Positions 8,737 to 17,028 of a DNA stretch of 20,000 nt are shown piece after piece. Numbering within the stretch: the first letter of the stretch is position 1; each line of letters opens with the position of its first letter. Source of the DNA: Stramonita haemastoma (Eukaryota > Mollusca > Gastropoda > Neogastropoda > Muricidae); the NCBI GenBank assembly GCA_030674155.1, contig CM060322.1:64863324-64883323 (forward strand), in the 5' to 3' direction. The position numbers and the translations under genes were made by a program. Below the pieces are notes generated by a model. The model ran no database searches. It saw only the letters and a list, made by a program, of their open reading frames with translations, and was not told the origin of the DNA.

Positions 8737-9106
8737 CCCTCCTCCTCCTCCCCCCTTCCTCCTCCTCCTCCACTCCTCTGCTTCATCTTCTTCTTCTTCT
8801 CTTCTTCTCTTCTTCTCTTCTTCTTCTTCTTCTTCTTCTTCTTCTTCTTCTTCTTCTTCTCCTTTTCTTGTTCTTCTTGTTCTTCTTGTTCTTGTCTTCT
8901 TTTGTTCTTCTTCTTCTTCTTCTTCTTCTTCTTCTTCTTCTTTCTTCTTTCTTCTTTCTCATCATTATCATCATCATCATCATCATCAACATCAACATCA
9001 ACATCAACAACATCATTATTATCATCATCATTAGTATTGTTGCTGCTGCTGTTGTTGTTATTATTGTTATTGTCATTATTATCATTATCGTCATCATTAT
9101 CACCAT

Positions 9107-9147
<41 letters not shown>

Positions 9148-9201
9148 GCAGCAAGCAGCAGCAGCAGCAGTAGCATTATTAATATTATTATTATTATTAT
9201 T

Positions 9202-9251
<50 letters not shown>

Positions 9252-9435
9252 TTTATGATCATCATTCATCATCATCATCATCATCATCATCATCCCACAC
9301 CACACCACCACCACCCCACCATCATCATCATCATCATCATCACTCACATCATCATCATCATCATCACACTCATCACACACATCCATCATCATCATCACAC
9401 ATCACCACCACCACCACCATCATCATAACACACAC
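8737..9435 (+). repeat. Compound trinucleotide expansion (CCT, CTT, CAT, CAG, CAC)
   Basis: About 700 bases of trinucleotide blocks: (CCT)n, a long (CTT)n pyrimidine run to about 8958, then CAT/CAA/TTA/GTT mixtures, a (CAG)n block at 9126-9170 and long (CAT)n and CAC blocks to just before exon 7. Very long frames on both strands are artefacts. Confidence 0.95.
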
Positions 9436-9473
9436 CCCTAAACAACAAACACTACCCGCTGCTTTCCCACCAG

Positions 9474-9727
9474 AACGCAGTGAAACACGTCAAGCAGCTG
9501 CTGAAGTACGACTACGATCCAGCAGTGGATGACGTGGACCCCAAACCTGCCCAGGAGAAGAAGAAGAAGAACGAAGAAGAAAGTGGTGCGCAAAAACGTG
9601 TTCCGTCTGACCAAGAGAGCCTCGGACGTCTCCTACCACAGCTCTGACTCCGAACCCTCATCGTCAGAGGAGGAAGAAGAGGAGGAGGAAGAGGAGGAGG
9701 AAAAGCAGAAAGTTGTGAAGAAGAGAG
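9474..9727 (+). CDS. Exon 7: ankyrin helix followed by Lys-rich and Ser/Glu-rich tracts
   Basis: Acceptor cccaccag at 9473, donor agag|gttggt at 9727. It begins NAVKHVKQLLKYDYDPAVDD, an ankyrin second helix and loop following HAVKL from exon 6. A lysine run then leads, after one apparently extra A near 9570, into KKKVVRKNVFRLTKRASDV, a basic stretch that could act as a nuclear localisation signal. Next come YHSSDSEPSSSEEE and a run of glutamates, then KQKVVKKR. The 254-base length is one too many for the phases on both sides (0 in, 1 out), which fits one inserted base in the A/G-rich run. Acidic serine tracts like SDSEPSSSEEE are typical casein kinase 2 type sites; that is inference. Confidence 0.7.
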
Positions 9728-9778
9728 GTTGGTTGAGAATTTGTGTTTTATTATATATGTAATTTGTTATGTGTTATA

Positions 9779-9853
9779 GATAGATAGATAGATGGAGAGA
9801 TGGAGAGATAGATAGATAGATAGATAGATAGATTAGATAGATAGATAATAGTA

Positions 9854-9892
<39 letters not shown>
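9779..9892 (+). repeat. (GATA)n microsatellite
   Basis: Interrupted by two GGAGAGAT units and one AATAGTA interruption; followed by TTAC-rich sequence to about 9935. Confidence 0.93.
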
Positions 9893-9894
<2 letters not shown>

Positions 9895-9939
9895 ATTTAC
9901 TTACTTACTACTTATTACTATTTTCTTTACTTACTTACT

Positions 9940-10193
9940 CTTATTTATTTATTCTTTTATATCGAAGATAATGGAATAAACACTCTTGTGCTTTTTTACA
10001 TCCAGTCCCCGTGTGTATGGTTTTTGTAAATGTCATCTGTTCCCACCGGCACATGATGGCCTACTCTTACGAAAAGTGGAACAGGATTTAACGTGTGCAA
10101 GATGTTCTGCGTGTGTTCGCACACGGGGCCTTGGTTTAAAGTCTCATCTGAAGGACTTTGGGGGAGAGTGAAGTCAGCACTGATGTTAACTCC

Positions 10194-10194
<1 letters not shown>
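9940..10194 (-). mobile_element. SINE-1 copy, head replaced by (GA)n
   Basis: Tail tattcttttatatcgaagat, body gcctactcttacgaaaagtg and gcacacggggccttggttta. The copy runs to gatgttaactccag and then merges into the GA microsatellite, so the tRNA-like head is missing. Confidence 0.82.
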
Positions 10195-10251
<57 letters not shown>

Positions 10252-10256
10252 GCAGG

Positions 10257-10316
<60 letters not shown>
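10195..10316 (+). repeat. (GA)n microsatellite
   Basis: Two long GA blocks separated by gtcagagcaggaggc. Confidence 0.95.
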
Positions 10317-10585
10317 AAAACACATATATATATATACTTTTTTTCCCTAATCTTTTGTCCTTTTGGTCTTGTGTGTGAGAGCTGATGTGATGAAGAATAA
10401 GCCAGCGAGCAAACTCCCTGAAGTCAGAATGCAGGTACCTTAATGGTGGCTAAATGTTCGCATATGCACAAAGTCTCACCATAGTCCCAGACTAATAAAT
10501 AGCATAATTATGGTCATGTAGGTAAAAATCTCACCGTTGGTAAACCTTGGACCTCTAGCCAAGGAATGACAAAATAAAGCAACCA

Positions 10586-10648
10586 AGTAAACAAACAAAC
10601 AAACAAACAAACAAACAAACAAACAAACAAACAAACAAACAAACAAAC
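10586..10648 (+). repeat. (CAAA)n microsatellite
   Basis: About 15 perfect CAAA units, directly abutting the 36-bp minisatellite. Confidence 0.95.
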
Positions 10649-10652
10649 TTTC

Positions 10653-11180
10653 ATTCATCAGTGTTTCATTTTACTCAGTGTTACTTCTATTCATCAGTGT
10701 TTCATTTTACTCAGTGTTACTCCTATTCATCAGTGTTTCATTTTACTCAGTGTTACTTCTATTCATCAGTGTTTCATTTTACTCAGTGTTACTTCTATTC
10801 ATCAGTGTTTCATTTTACTCAGTGTTACTTCTATTCATCAGTGTTTCATTTTACTCAGTGTTACTTCTATTCATCAGTGTTTCATTTTACTCAGTGTTAC
10901 TTCTATTCATCAGTGTTTCATTTTACTCAGTGTTACTTCTATTCATCAGTGTTTCATTTTACTCAGTGTTACTTCTATTCATCAGTGTTTCATTTTACTC
11001 AGTGTTACTTCTATTCATCAGTGTTTCATTTTACTCAGTGTTACTTCTATTCATCAGTGTTTCATTTTACTCAGTGTTACTTCTATTCATCAGTGTTTCA
11101 TTTTACTCAGTGTTACTTCTATTCATCAGTGTTTCATTTTACTCAGTGTTACTTCTATTCATCAGTGTTTCATTTTACTA
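10653..11180 (+). repeat. 36-bp minisatellite, about 14-15 near-identical units
   Basis: The unit is tcagtgtttcattttactca then gtgttacttctattca. Nearly all copies are identical; the second has one C/T change (tcctat) and the last is broken by taaagtg. Because 36 is a multiple of three and the unit lacks stops in two frames, long repetitive frames (VFHFTQCYFYSS-type) arise. I see no start context, codon bias or splice context supporting a protein. Confidence 0.95.
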
Positions 11181-11412
11181 AAGTGTTACTTCCATAGTTC
11201 ATATACCATTTCACTCACTCATAAGTTTCTCTGAATTCTCTTCTTTCCCTTCTCTGCATTTTTTACGTATTTTCTTTTCTTTTGAGGGCTGGATGAAAAA
11301 AAAGTCGTGTAACTTAATCTATTACCCTCGTAAAATAAAATTGCGTTTGCGTTTGTGTCTCTACTGCCTTCATCATTGTCAAGATTCTGTGGACTATAAT
11401 TGATTTGTAAAA

Positions 11413-11704
11413 AGGTTAAAGGTAATTGTCCCAAAGCCTACATGGTCGTAGGGGAGTGAGGCATCAGATACCTCAGCTTCTCTAGGGGCCAGCATATTGA
11501 GGGCGGCGCCCATCTCCTCTCCCTCGCTGCTTTACCTTCCCTGACCCTAAAGAAGTCATATACCCATTGACAGCTGGGTGAACTTGGGGACTGTACTGAA
11601 GTCAACGCGTGCAAGCAGTCACCCATCCAATTAGTAACCATGCTCAATACTGCTTCATCGTAGCTTGGGGAAAAGGGAGTGCTATGACCACTGAGATATC
11701 CTGT
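11413..11704 (-). mobile_element. SINE-2 copy
   Basis: Body agggcggcgcccatctcctc and ctgctttaccttccctgacc; the minus-strand 5S-like part is the rc of gcagtcacccatccaattag; the tRNA-like box is the rc of gctatgaccactgagatatc. A SINE-1-tail-like stretch (ggctggatgaaaaaaaag) lies upstream at 11287. Confidence 0.82.
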
Positions 11705-11715
11705 TTCCTTGATTT

Positions 11716-11985
11716 GTGCACTGACCCTCTTAGTCCCGAACTGGGATTTGCCAGGATTGAATAATGCCCCCCCCCCCTCTTGAATCCCGAACGGGACTTG
11801 CTGGGATTTACACACAGTAGTTTTCCATCACTCAATGAGCAACACGGATTGGTACCATATATCAAAGCTTTATCAGGCCAGAGGCACAAAGCCTGCTGTG
11901 AGAGTCTGGAAGTAGTTATAGCTGCTGGTATGTACTTAGAAGGAGGAGAAGGCTAGCGAGCATGTGTACCTGACCTGATTTCATG
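11716..11985 (-). mobile_element. Unclassified interspersed repeat with C tract, copy 2
   Basis: Reverse-complement partner of 2905-3192, here with a C run of about 10 instead of the long G tract. At its right end acctgacctgatttcatg is present in two near-tandem copies. Confidence 0.7.
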
Positions 11986-12103
11986 TGTGCCTGACCTGAT
12001 TTCATGACAGAATATGAAATCTAGAAGCAATACATATTCAGAAAATCTGAATACAAGAAAGCTAAATGAAAACAAAATTTTGTTGTTGTTGTTGGTAAAC
12101 CAG

Positions 12104-12369
12104 AGTATCGAGCCATACCCAAGACGAGCCCAGTGAACCTGAATGCCACAGACAAGCAGGGATGGACGGCACTGCACTATGTGGCCTGCCCCCTCAGCAT
12201 GGGCACCTACGACAATGACGAGCTCGTCTTCCTGCTGGGCAAGGCTGGGGCCAAACTGGACGTCCGGAACCGAGACGGCCAGACCGCCCTTGACCTTGCT
12301 CTGACCCACAGCGCCCCCAAGGTGGCGGCCATGTTGCAGACGCTGATGGGAGTGGAGCAGAAGAGACAG
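12104..12369 (+). CDS. Exon 8: two ankyrin repeats of the PARP gene
   Basis: The longest clean exon. Acceptor taaaccag at 12103, donor agacag|gttggg at 12369. It completes a Glu codon from exon 7 (KKRE-YRAIPK) and leaves in phase 0. It reads VNLNATDKQGWTALHYVACP, a textbook ankyrin opening (D-x-x-G-x-T-A-L-H-x-x-A), then a loop with MGTYDNDELVFLLGKAGAKL, then DVRNRDGQTALDLALTH, a second repeat opening, and a closing helix KVAAMLQTLMGVEQKRQ. The GC-rich codon use stands out from the AT-rich introns. No frame break is seen. This is the best evidence that the ankyrin array is a real protein. Confidence 0.93.
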
Positions 12370-12499
12370 GTTGGGGGGACAGGATGGTGGTGGTGATGTG
12401 TGTTGTTGTTGTTGTGAAATGTGATGGTCAGGAGAATCTGTTGGTATACATATATGTGTATATGTGTGTGCGTGGGTGCGTGCGTGTGTGTGTGTATAC

Positions 12500-12592
12500 A
12501 TATAGACAGAGAGAGAGACAGAGAGAGAGACAGAGAGAGAGACAGAGAGAAAGAGACAGAGAGAGAGACAGAGAGAGAGAGATAGAGGCAAG
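12500..12592 (+). repeat. (GAGACAGA)n tract
   Basis: GAGA and CAGAGAGAGA units shortly after exon 8, preceded by a TG/TATA-rich stretch at 12445-12500. Confidence 0.93.
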
Positions 12593-12599
12593 GTAGATG

Positions 12600-13095
12600 A
12601 AAATGAGAATAAAATAGGCAGATAATGGAGACCAGTGTCCATCTTTTTTCATTCTAGGGGGCTCTTTATCCCCTCCTCCCCTCTCTTCCCTTGCCTTTTT
12701 TGTAGTCCTAAAATCAATACGGAATATGTGTCTTGTTATTTACATCTATTTTGAATTTTTTCTTGTTTGTTTATGTTGGTTTAAAAAAAAGATTTTTTCA
12801 TGACATGACATATTTTCCTGCTTGAATATGCTAAGTTAAGAATTTCTGATCATGTTTTTCAGCTTTTCTCTCTTTGTTTTCATCCTAGATAATTGCTCTG
12901 AAGTCAGAGTGTGTCTGCCTATATGGTGAGGGACTTGGAAAAACCATCATACACGCACGATTCTCATTCAGTGTGCAATTTCAGTCTCACAGTGATTCCT
13001 TAGGTGGGATGAGTGAGTCAGAGTGCACAGTCTGTGTGACCCCGGAGTGTTAAGCTGGGGAACACACAACAACATCCTAGATAATTATGTCTGTA
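12600..13095. other. Intron sequence without recognised elements
   Basis: T-rich stretch at 12640-12850, then sequence containing gttaagctggggaacacac similar to 5871-5886. No exon or RNA is seen. Confidence 0.4.
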
Positions 13096-13097
13096 AG

Positions 13098-13380
13098 CTG
13101 ACAGGATAGCTCAGTGGTCAGAGCGCTTGCTTTCCCCATAGCAAGTTAAGCAGCATCAAGCGTGGTTACCAGTTGGATGGGTGACTGCGCACCTTGGCTT
13201 AAGTACAGTTCACCCAGTTGTAAATGGGTAGCTGCCCTCTTCAGGGTCAGGGAAGGTAAAGCAGCGAAAGAGAGGAGATGGGCGCTGCCCTCAACATGCT
13301 GGCCCTTGGAGAAGCTTAGGTCTCTGATGCCTTGCTCCACAACCACCCAATTAGGGACACCTTTACCTTTTACCTTTGAG
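13098..13380 (+). mobile_element. SINE-2 copy, best head for the tRNA/5S structure
   Basis: Head ggatagctcagtggtcagag is a pol III A-box type sequence. It is followed by agttaagcagcatcaagcg and tggttaccagttggatgggt, close to the box C part of 5S rRNA (GTTAAGCA...GGTTAGTAC-TTGGATGGG). Body gagatgggcgctgccctcaa; ends in acctttaccttt. Confidence 0.87.
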
Positions 13381-13404
13381 CAGACAGGTGGATGGTGACC
13401 CAAA

Positions 13405-13735
13405 TACATTCGGATTCGGAGTCATTCGGATGAGACTATAAACCAAGGCCCTGTGTGCGAATGCACACAGAACATCTTGCGCACACGTTAAAACCCCATT
13501 CCGCCTTTTGGAAGAGCAGGCCATTGTGTGCCGATAGGAGCAGATGACAAAATCATAAAAAAAACCCAGCGTGCACACAGTTGTCATGTTTAGACACCAT
13601 CCCTGAGGAGAAAAAAAATAATGGGTAGGTGCTGCACTTGTGGCGACGCGCTCTCCCAGGGAGAACAGCCCAAATTTCACACAGAGAAATCTGCTGTGAC
13701 ATAAAGTGGTATAAAAAAAAAAAACAAAAAAATCA
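13405..13735 (+). mobile_element. SINE-3 copy, 5' truncated
   Basis: Starts gatgagactataaaccaagg, shares the body with SINE-1 (cacacagaacatcttgcgca) and then has the SINE-3 3' part: gtttagacaccatccctgag, gcgacgcgctctccc, gaatttcacacagagaaatc equivalents, A-rich end. It ends about 25 bases before exon 9. Confidence 0.83.
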
Positions 13736-13762
13736 TGAAGACTCCTGCTGCCTTGCTTGCAG

Positions 13763-13932
13763 AAACAGTCGGTGACCACTCCGGCCGATCACAGAGTGGA
13801 CGATGGAGTTTTCCGCCGCGCTGAGTACGATTTCCATAGGACGCTCAGAAACAGTTGGGGGGAGGGGAGGAGGAGATGGAGGAGGAGGAGTCCTTTGAGC
13901 CGGAGGTGTCCCCGCACTGCAACATCACCAAG
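13763..13932 (+). CDS. Exon 9: acidic linker before the WGR domain, with a one-base frame break
   Basis: Acceptor gcttgcag at 13762, donor accaag|gtaggg at 13932. It starts in phase with exon 8 (EQKRQ-KQSVTTPADHRVDD) and reads on through RRAEYDFHR. From there the sensible frame is shifted by one base: DAQKQLGGGEEEMEEEESFE then PEVSPHCNITK. One G missing from the GG at 13839-13840 joins the two parts. The exon is 170 bases, one short of the 171 required by phase 0 at both ends. Without the correction the frame becomes an Arg/Trp-rich tract. An alternative acceptor (ccatag, ending 13839) would avoid the break but has a poor pyrimidine tract and would discard the in-phase first half. Confidence 0.7.
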
Positions 13933-13936
13933 GTAG

Positions 13937-13939
13937 GGT

Positions 13940-13998
<59 letters not shown>

Positions 13999-14013
13999 TG
14001 TGTGTGTGTGTGT
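13937..14013 (+). repeat. (GT)n microsatellite beside the exon 9 donor
   Basis: Starts about five bases after the donor dinucleotide; the whole +6 onward donor region is GT repeat. Confidence 0.93.
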
Positions 14014-14117
14014 GTTGTGGTTTGAGGCAGGAGTAGAGTGTGATTATGTGTTATCAGTATAGTCAGAAAGCTATTGGTAGGTTCAGGCTGTATAAATCCC
14101 TTTGGTTATGTGTTATT

Positions 14118-14232
14118 ATTGTAGTAGTACTAGTACTAGTACTAGTATTATTTAGTATTGTTAGTATTGTCATCATCCATCACTCATCATCATCACCATC
14201 ACATCACTCATCATCATCATCATTATTATTAG
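14118..14232 (+). repeat. (TAG)n and (CAT)n patches
   Basis: tagtactagtactagtac at 14125-14145 and TCATCA-rich sequence at 14168-14232. Confidence 0.8.
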
Positions 14233-14335
14233 GTTGCACATTTGTTTTATTTGTTTTGGTTTGTGTTTTACTTTTATGATACATAAGCTGAAACTATTTT
14301 ATTTCAAAAGTATTGCATGCATTAACTCAATTCCA

Positions 14336-14400
14336 CTTCCCTCCCCTTCCCTCCCCTTCCCTCCACTCCACTCCACTCCACTCTCCCCACTCCCCTTTTC
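14336..14400 (+). repeat. Pyrimidine-rich CCTTCCC / CCACT repeats
   Basis: (ccttccctcc)n then (ccact)n; followed by unique sequence to 14575. Confidence 0.85.
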
Positions 14401-14579
14401 TCTTCCCTCTCCTCCATGGAGTGTAGTGGTCATCAGTAGGAGCTCCACACACTGCCACCAGGGTTCGCCATCTCTCTCTTGTCTCTGCTGAGATCTATGA
14501 TCTCCTGTAGCCCTCCCAGGCCACTGATCTCAGTGATGTTGGACAATGTAGGATGTTGGTGGTCTGCCTCTTTTCCTTC

Positions 14580-15003
14580 TGCATATCGGTGGTCTAGTTG
14601 GTAATGTGCCTGCCTAGAAAGCGAAAAGTCCAGGTTTAGAGTGTGCGGTGGTTCTAATCCTGTTAGGCCCAAAACTTCTCCCCCATCCATTAGATCATGA
14701 GTGGTGGTCTGGGCGCTAGTCTTTCAGATGAGACGATAAACCGATGTCTCGTTGTTACACATCACTATTTAGCACACATAATAGAACCCACTGCAACAAG
14801 GGGGTTGTCCCTGGCAAAATTCTGTAGAAAAAAGCCACTCTGATAGGAAAACAAGACAGTTGCAGACAGGAAAAAGGAAAAAATATAATGGGTAGTTGCT
14901 GCACTTGTGTGACGCGCTCTCCCTGGGGAAGCAGCCTAATTTCATGCAGAGAAATCTGCTGTGACATAAAGTGGTATAAAATTAAAAAAAACAACAAAAA
15001 AAC
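14580..15003 (+). mobile_element. SINE with a second tRNA-like head and a SINE-3 tail
   Basis: Head tcggtggtctagttggtaat (A box type) and ggtggttctaatcctg (B box type). Then ttcagatgagacgataaacc, a middle module ttgtccctggcaaaattctg also in 5645-5870, and the SINE-3 3' part (gacgcgctctccctgg, gagaaatctgctgtgacata, A-rich end). Confidence 0.78.
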
Positions 15004-15128
15004 CTCCATACTTTGATTTCAAAGTAAAGAATTTCTGAAATCTGGACTGTTATGAAAATTTGTTGTTTTTTTTGGTGGTGTTTTTATGTTTAAAATAATT
15101 ATTCTCTGTGTTGTGTATGTTTATGCAG

Positions 15129-15234
15129 AACAATTGCCAGAGACGAAGAGCAGGACCTTCCCTATGAAGTGCTGATGACAAAGTGCGACGCTCACCTGGG
15201 GGTGTGGGGGCTGTACAACTTCTATCAGATACAG
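15129..15234 (+). CDS. Exon 10: start of the WGR domain
   Basis: Acceptor tttatgcag at 15128, donor atacag|gtactg at 15234. It reads ARDEEQDLPYEVLMTKCDA then HLGVWGLYNFYQIQ. The pattern V-L-x-T-K-x-D ... G-x-x-G-x-Y-N-F-Y-x-x-Q is the first strand pair of the WGR domain of PARP-family proteins, just ahead of the W-G-R strand. WGR domains sense DNA breaks or nucleic-acid ends in PARP1-3 and relay activation to the catalytic domain. The entry phase disagrees with exon 9 by one base, so one extra base (perhaps an A in CAGAACAA) or two missing bases are likely at the exon start. The exit is phase 0. Confidence 0.82.
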
Positions 15235-15251
15235 GTACTGCAGCAACAGCA

Positions 15252-15330
15252 ACACCTGGTGGTGCTGGTTTTGTGTGTCCATGTGTGTGTGTTGTGTCTG
15301 TGTCTGTGTGTCGTGTGTGTCTGTGTGTGT
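15252..15330 (+). repeat. (GT)n-rich tract
   Basis: TGTG and TCTG mixtures soon after exon 10. Confidence 0.85.
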
Positions 15331-15432
15331 GTGTTTATTCTTTTTATGTTGAGGATAATGGGATAAGCACTCTTGTGCTTTTTTACATCCAGTTCTCGTG
15401 AGTATGCAGTTTACATCCAGTCCCATGTGTGT
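15330..15432 (-). mobile_element. SINE-1 tail fragment
   Basis: tattctttttatgttgagga, aagcactcttgtgctttttt and catccagttctcgtgagtat; part of the end is repeated (ttacatccagtcc), then a GT/GA patch follows. Confidence 0.72.
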
Positions 15433-15747
15433 GTGTGTGTGTGTGTGAGAGAGAAAGAGCAAGCCCAGCTTGCCAGACAGACACAGAGAGAACAGACAGA
15501 GACTAGACCAGACAGACAATCAATACAGCTGCTGTAGTCTAAAATAGTAAGAAAAAGAACACGAAAAACCCCAACAAAAAAACCCCTCTCAACCAAACAA
15601 CAAACAAAAAACAAACAAATTTTCTTTCCAAGAAAAAGAAAAAAAAATCAAATCATCTAAGATGGAAAGCAAATAGCTGGTTGGTTACCTTGTAGCAGGT
15701 TACCTGCAGGTAATAAGGAATAAGCACTCATGTTCTTTTCTTACAAG
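15433..15747. other. A-rich intron sequence
   Basis: GA/AC-rich then A-rich DNA; a short SINE-1-like scrap (ggaataagcactcatgt) is at 15717-15734. No exon is seen. Confidence 0.4.
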
Positions 15748-16200
15748 GAAGGACAGTGGCAGGATGTTAAGACATTCGCCTGCCAATATGTAAACTGCTA
15801 GTTTCTGGGTTCGTACCCAGCTCGCCCTTCCTTCCCAGTTTGACGAAAAAATCAAACAATGTCAAAGTCATTCGGATGAGACTATAAACTGAGGTCCCCG
15901 TGTGCGAACGCACGCAGAACATCTTGCGCACACATTAAAATCCCATTCCACCTTTCGGAAGAGCAGGCCATCATGTGCCGGTAGGAGCGGATGACAAAAT
16001 TATTTTTAAAAAACCAGCATGCACACAGGTGTTGTGTTTAGACACCATCCCTAAGGGGAAAAAAAAAAAAAGGGTAGGCGCTGCACTTGTGGCGACGCGC
16101 TCTCCCCGGGGAGAGAAAGCAGCCCGAATTTCAAGCAGAGAAATCTGCTATGATATAAAGTTGTTATAAAATAATAAAAAAAAAAAAAAAAGATAAAATA
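15748..16200 (+). mobile_element. SINE-3 copy, full length
   Basis: tRNA-like head gtggcaggatgttaagacat with B box gggttcgtaccc; body shared with SINE-1 (cggatgagactataaactga, gcacgcagaacatcttgcgc); 3' part with gtttagacaccatccctaag, the ctctccccggggagag palindrome and aagcagagaaatctgctatg; ends in poly-A. It is the best reference copy of this family here. An A/AAAT-rich tract continues to about 16300. Confidence 0.85.
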
Positions 16201-16362
16201 AAATAAAATAAATAAAATAAACAAACAAAATAAAATAAAAATAAAATAAAATAAAATAAAATTTAAAAAAAAATAAGATATAAAATTAAAAAAAAAACAA
16301 ATAGAGGTTCAACCCGAGATGGTAGGGTTTGCAACTTTCGACGCCATACACAAGTGCACCAG

Positions 16363-16450
16363 ATGGCAAGAGTGTGACCATCGTTTCACAGCACCGTGTG
16401 GGTCGAAATCGGGGAAGGGATCCTAGTACCACACACCCCATTCAGAAAAG
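16363..16450 (+). other. Weak candidate for the missing WGR-core exon
   Basis: It has a possible acceptor (gcaccag) and donor (gaaaag|gtgagg). One frame reads WVEIGEG then ILVPHTPFRK; a neighbouring frame reads HRVGR. A WGR core would read W-G-R-x-G-x-x-G, so a G missing from TGGGT and an A extra in CGAAAT would be needed. It is in the right interval, but it ends in a degenerate repeat of about 75 bp, and the similarity is short. No other convincing core exon is visible between 15235 and 17486. Confidence 0.22.
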
Positions 16451-16660
16451 GTGAGGACCAGTCAAGACACCTGTCAATGAAAATTTCGGGATAGTTCGAC
16501 AACTTCATAGTGGCAGGACGTGCAAAAGGTGAGTGACCATAGTCCACACACCTGTCAGTTAGACGATAGTTCACAGCTGTCAGTTAGTGGCAAGATGTGA
16601 AAGGGAGTGATATTCCCCACACCTGTCAGTTTCCCCCCAATTTCAGCTACTGTCAGCTGT
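16440..16660 (+). repeat. Degenerate repeat of about 75 bp, roughly three units
   Basis: Units share aaaaggtgagtgacc, cacacctgtcagtta, gatagttc and agtggcaagatgtg. Divergence is high, so the array is old. Its first unit begins at the donor of the weak WGR-core candidate. Confidence 0.55.
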
Positions 16661-16740
16661 TGTTCATTCCATCCTATCCCAGCCCTGCACAGCTGGTGCT
16701 AAATATAGCAGGTACTGACCACACCTGGACTTGATAAAAG

Positions 16741-17028
16741 GAAGGTAAAAGGTAAAGGTGTCCCATAACCTTTGTGGTCTTTTGTGAGTGAGACATTAGA
16801 GACCTCAGCTTCTCTAGGGGCCAGCATATTGAGGGCAGCGCCCATCTCCTCTCCCTCGCTGCTTTACCTTCCCTGACCCTAAAGAGGGCAGGACCCATTT
16901 ACAGCTAGGGGAACTGTACTGAAGCCAAGGCGCGCAAACAGTCACCCATCAACTGGTAACCACACTTGATATTGCTTAATCTTGGCTTGTGGAAAGTGAG
17001 TGCTCTGATCATTAAGCTATCCTGTCTC
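16741..17028 (-). mobile_element. SINE-2 copy
   Basis: Left edge ggtaaaggtgtcccataacc, body ggggccagcatattgagggc, minus-strand 5S-like part the rc of acagtcacccatcaactggt and tgatattgcttaatcttgg, and tRNA-like box the rc of gctctgatcattaagctatc. Confidence 0.83.

Noticed and set aside
8637..9398. A 253-residue minus-strand frame of Met, Asp, Asn and Lys runs
   Set aside because: It is the trinucleotide tract; homopolymer blocks follow the repeat blocks.
10653..11180. CRISPR array
   Set aside because: Direct repeats without spacers in a eukaryotic intron; it is a minisatellite.
10661..11197. A 178-residue repetitive frame (VFHFTQCYFYSS repeats) as a protein
   Set aside because: It is the 36-bp minisatellite read in frame; a second frame is equally open, the units are identical at the DNA level, and no splice or start context is present.
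12428..12652. Minus-strand Ser/Leu frame, and the long minus-strand frame at 11953-12642
   Set aside because: They are the antisense of exon 8 plus GA/CA repeats; the plus strand has clear ankyrin motifs and splice sites.
13098..13190. Functional 5S rRNA or tRNA gene
   Set aside because: Only a segment of 5S is present and the tRNA-like part lacks a full cloverleaf; the unit recurs as dispersed copies with a common non-RNA body, as in a SINE.
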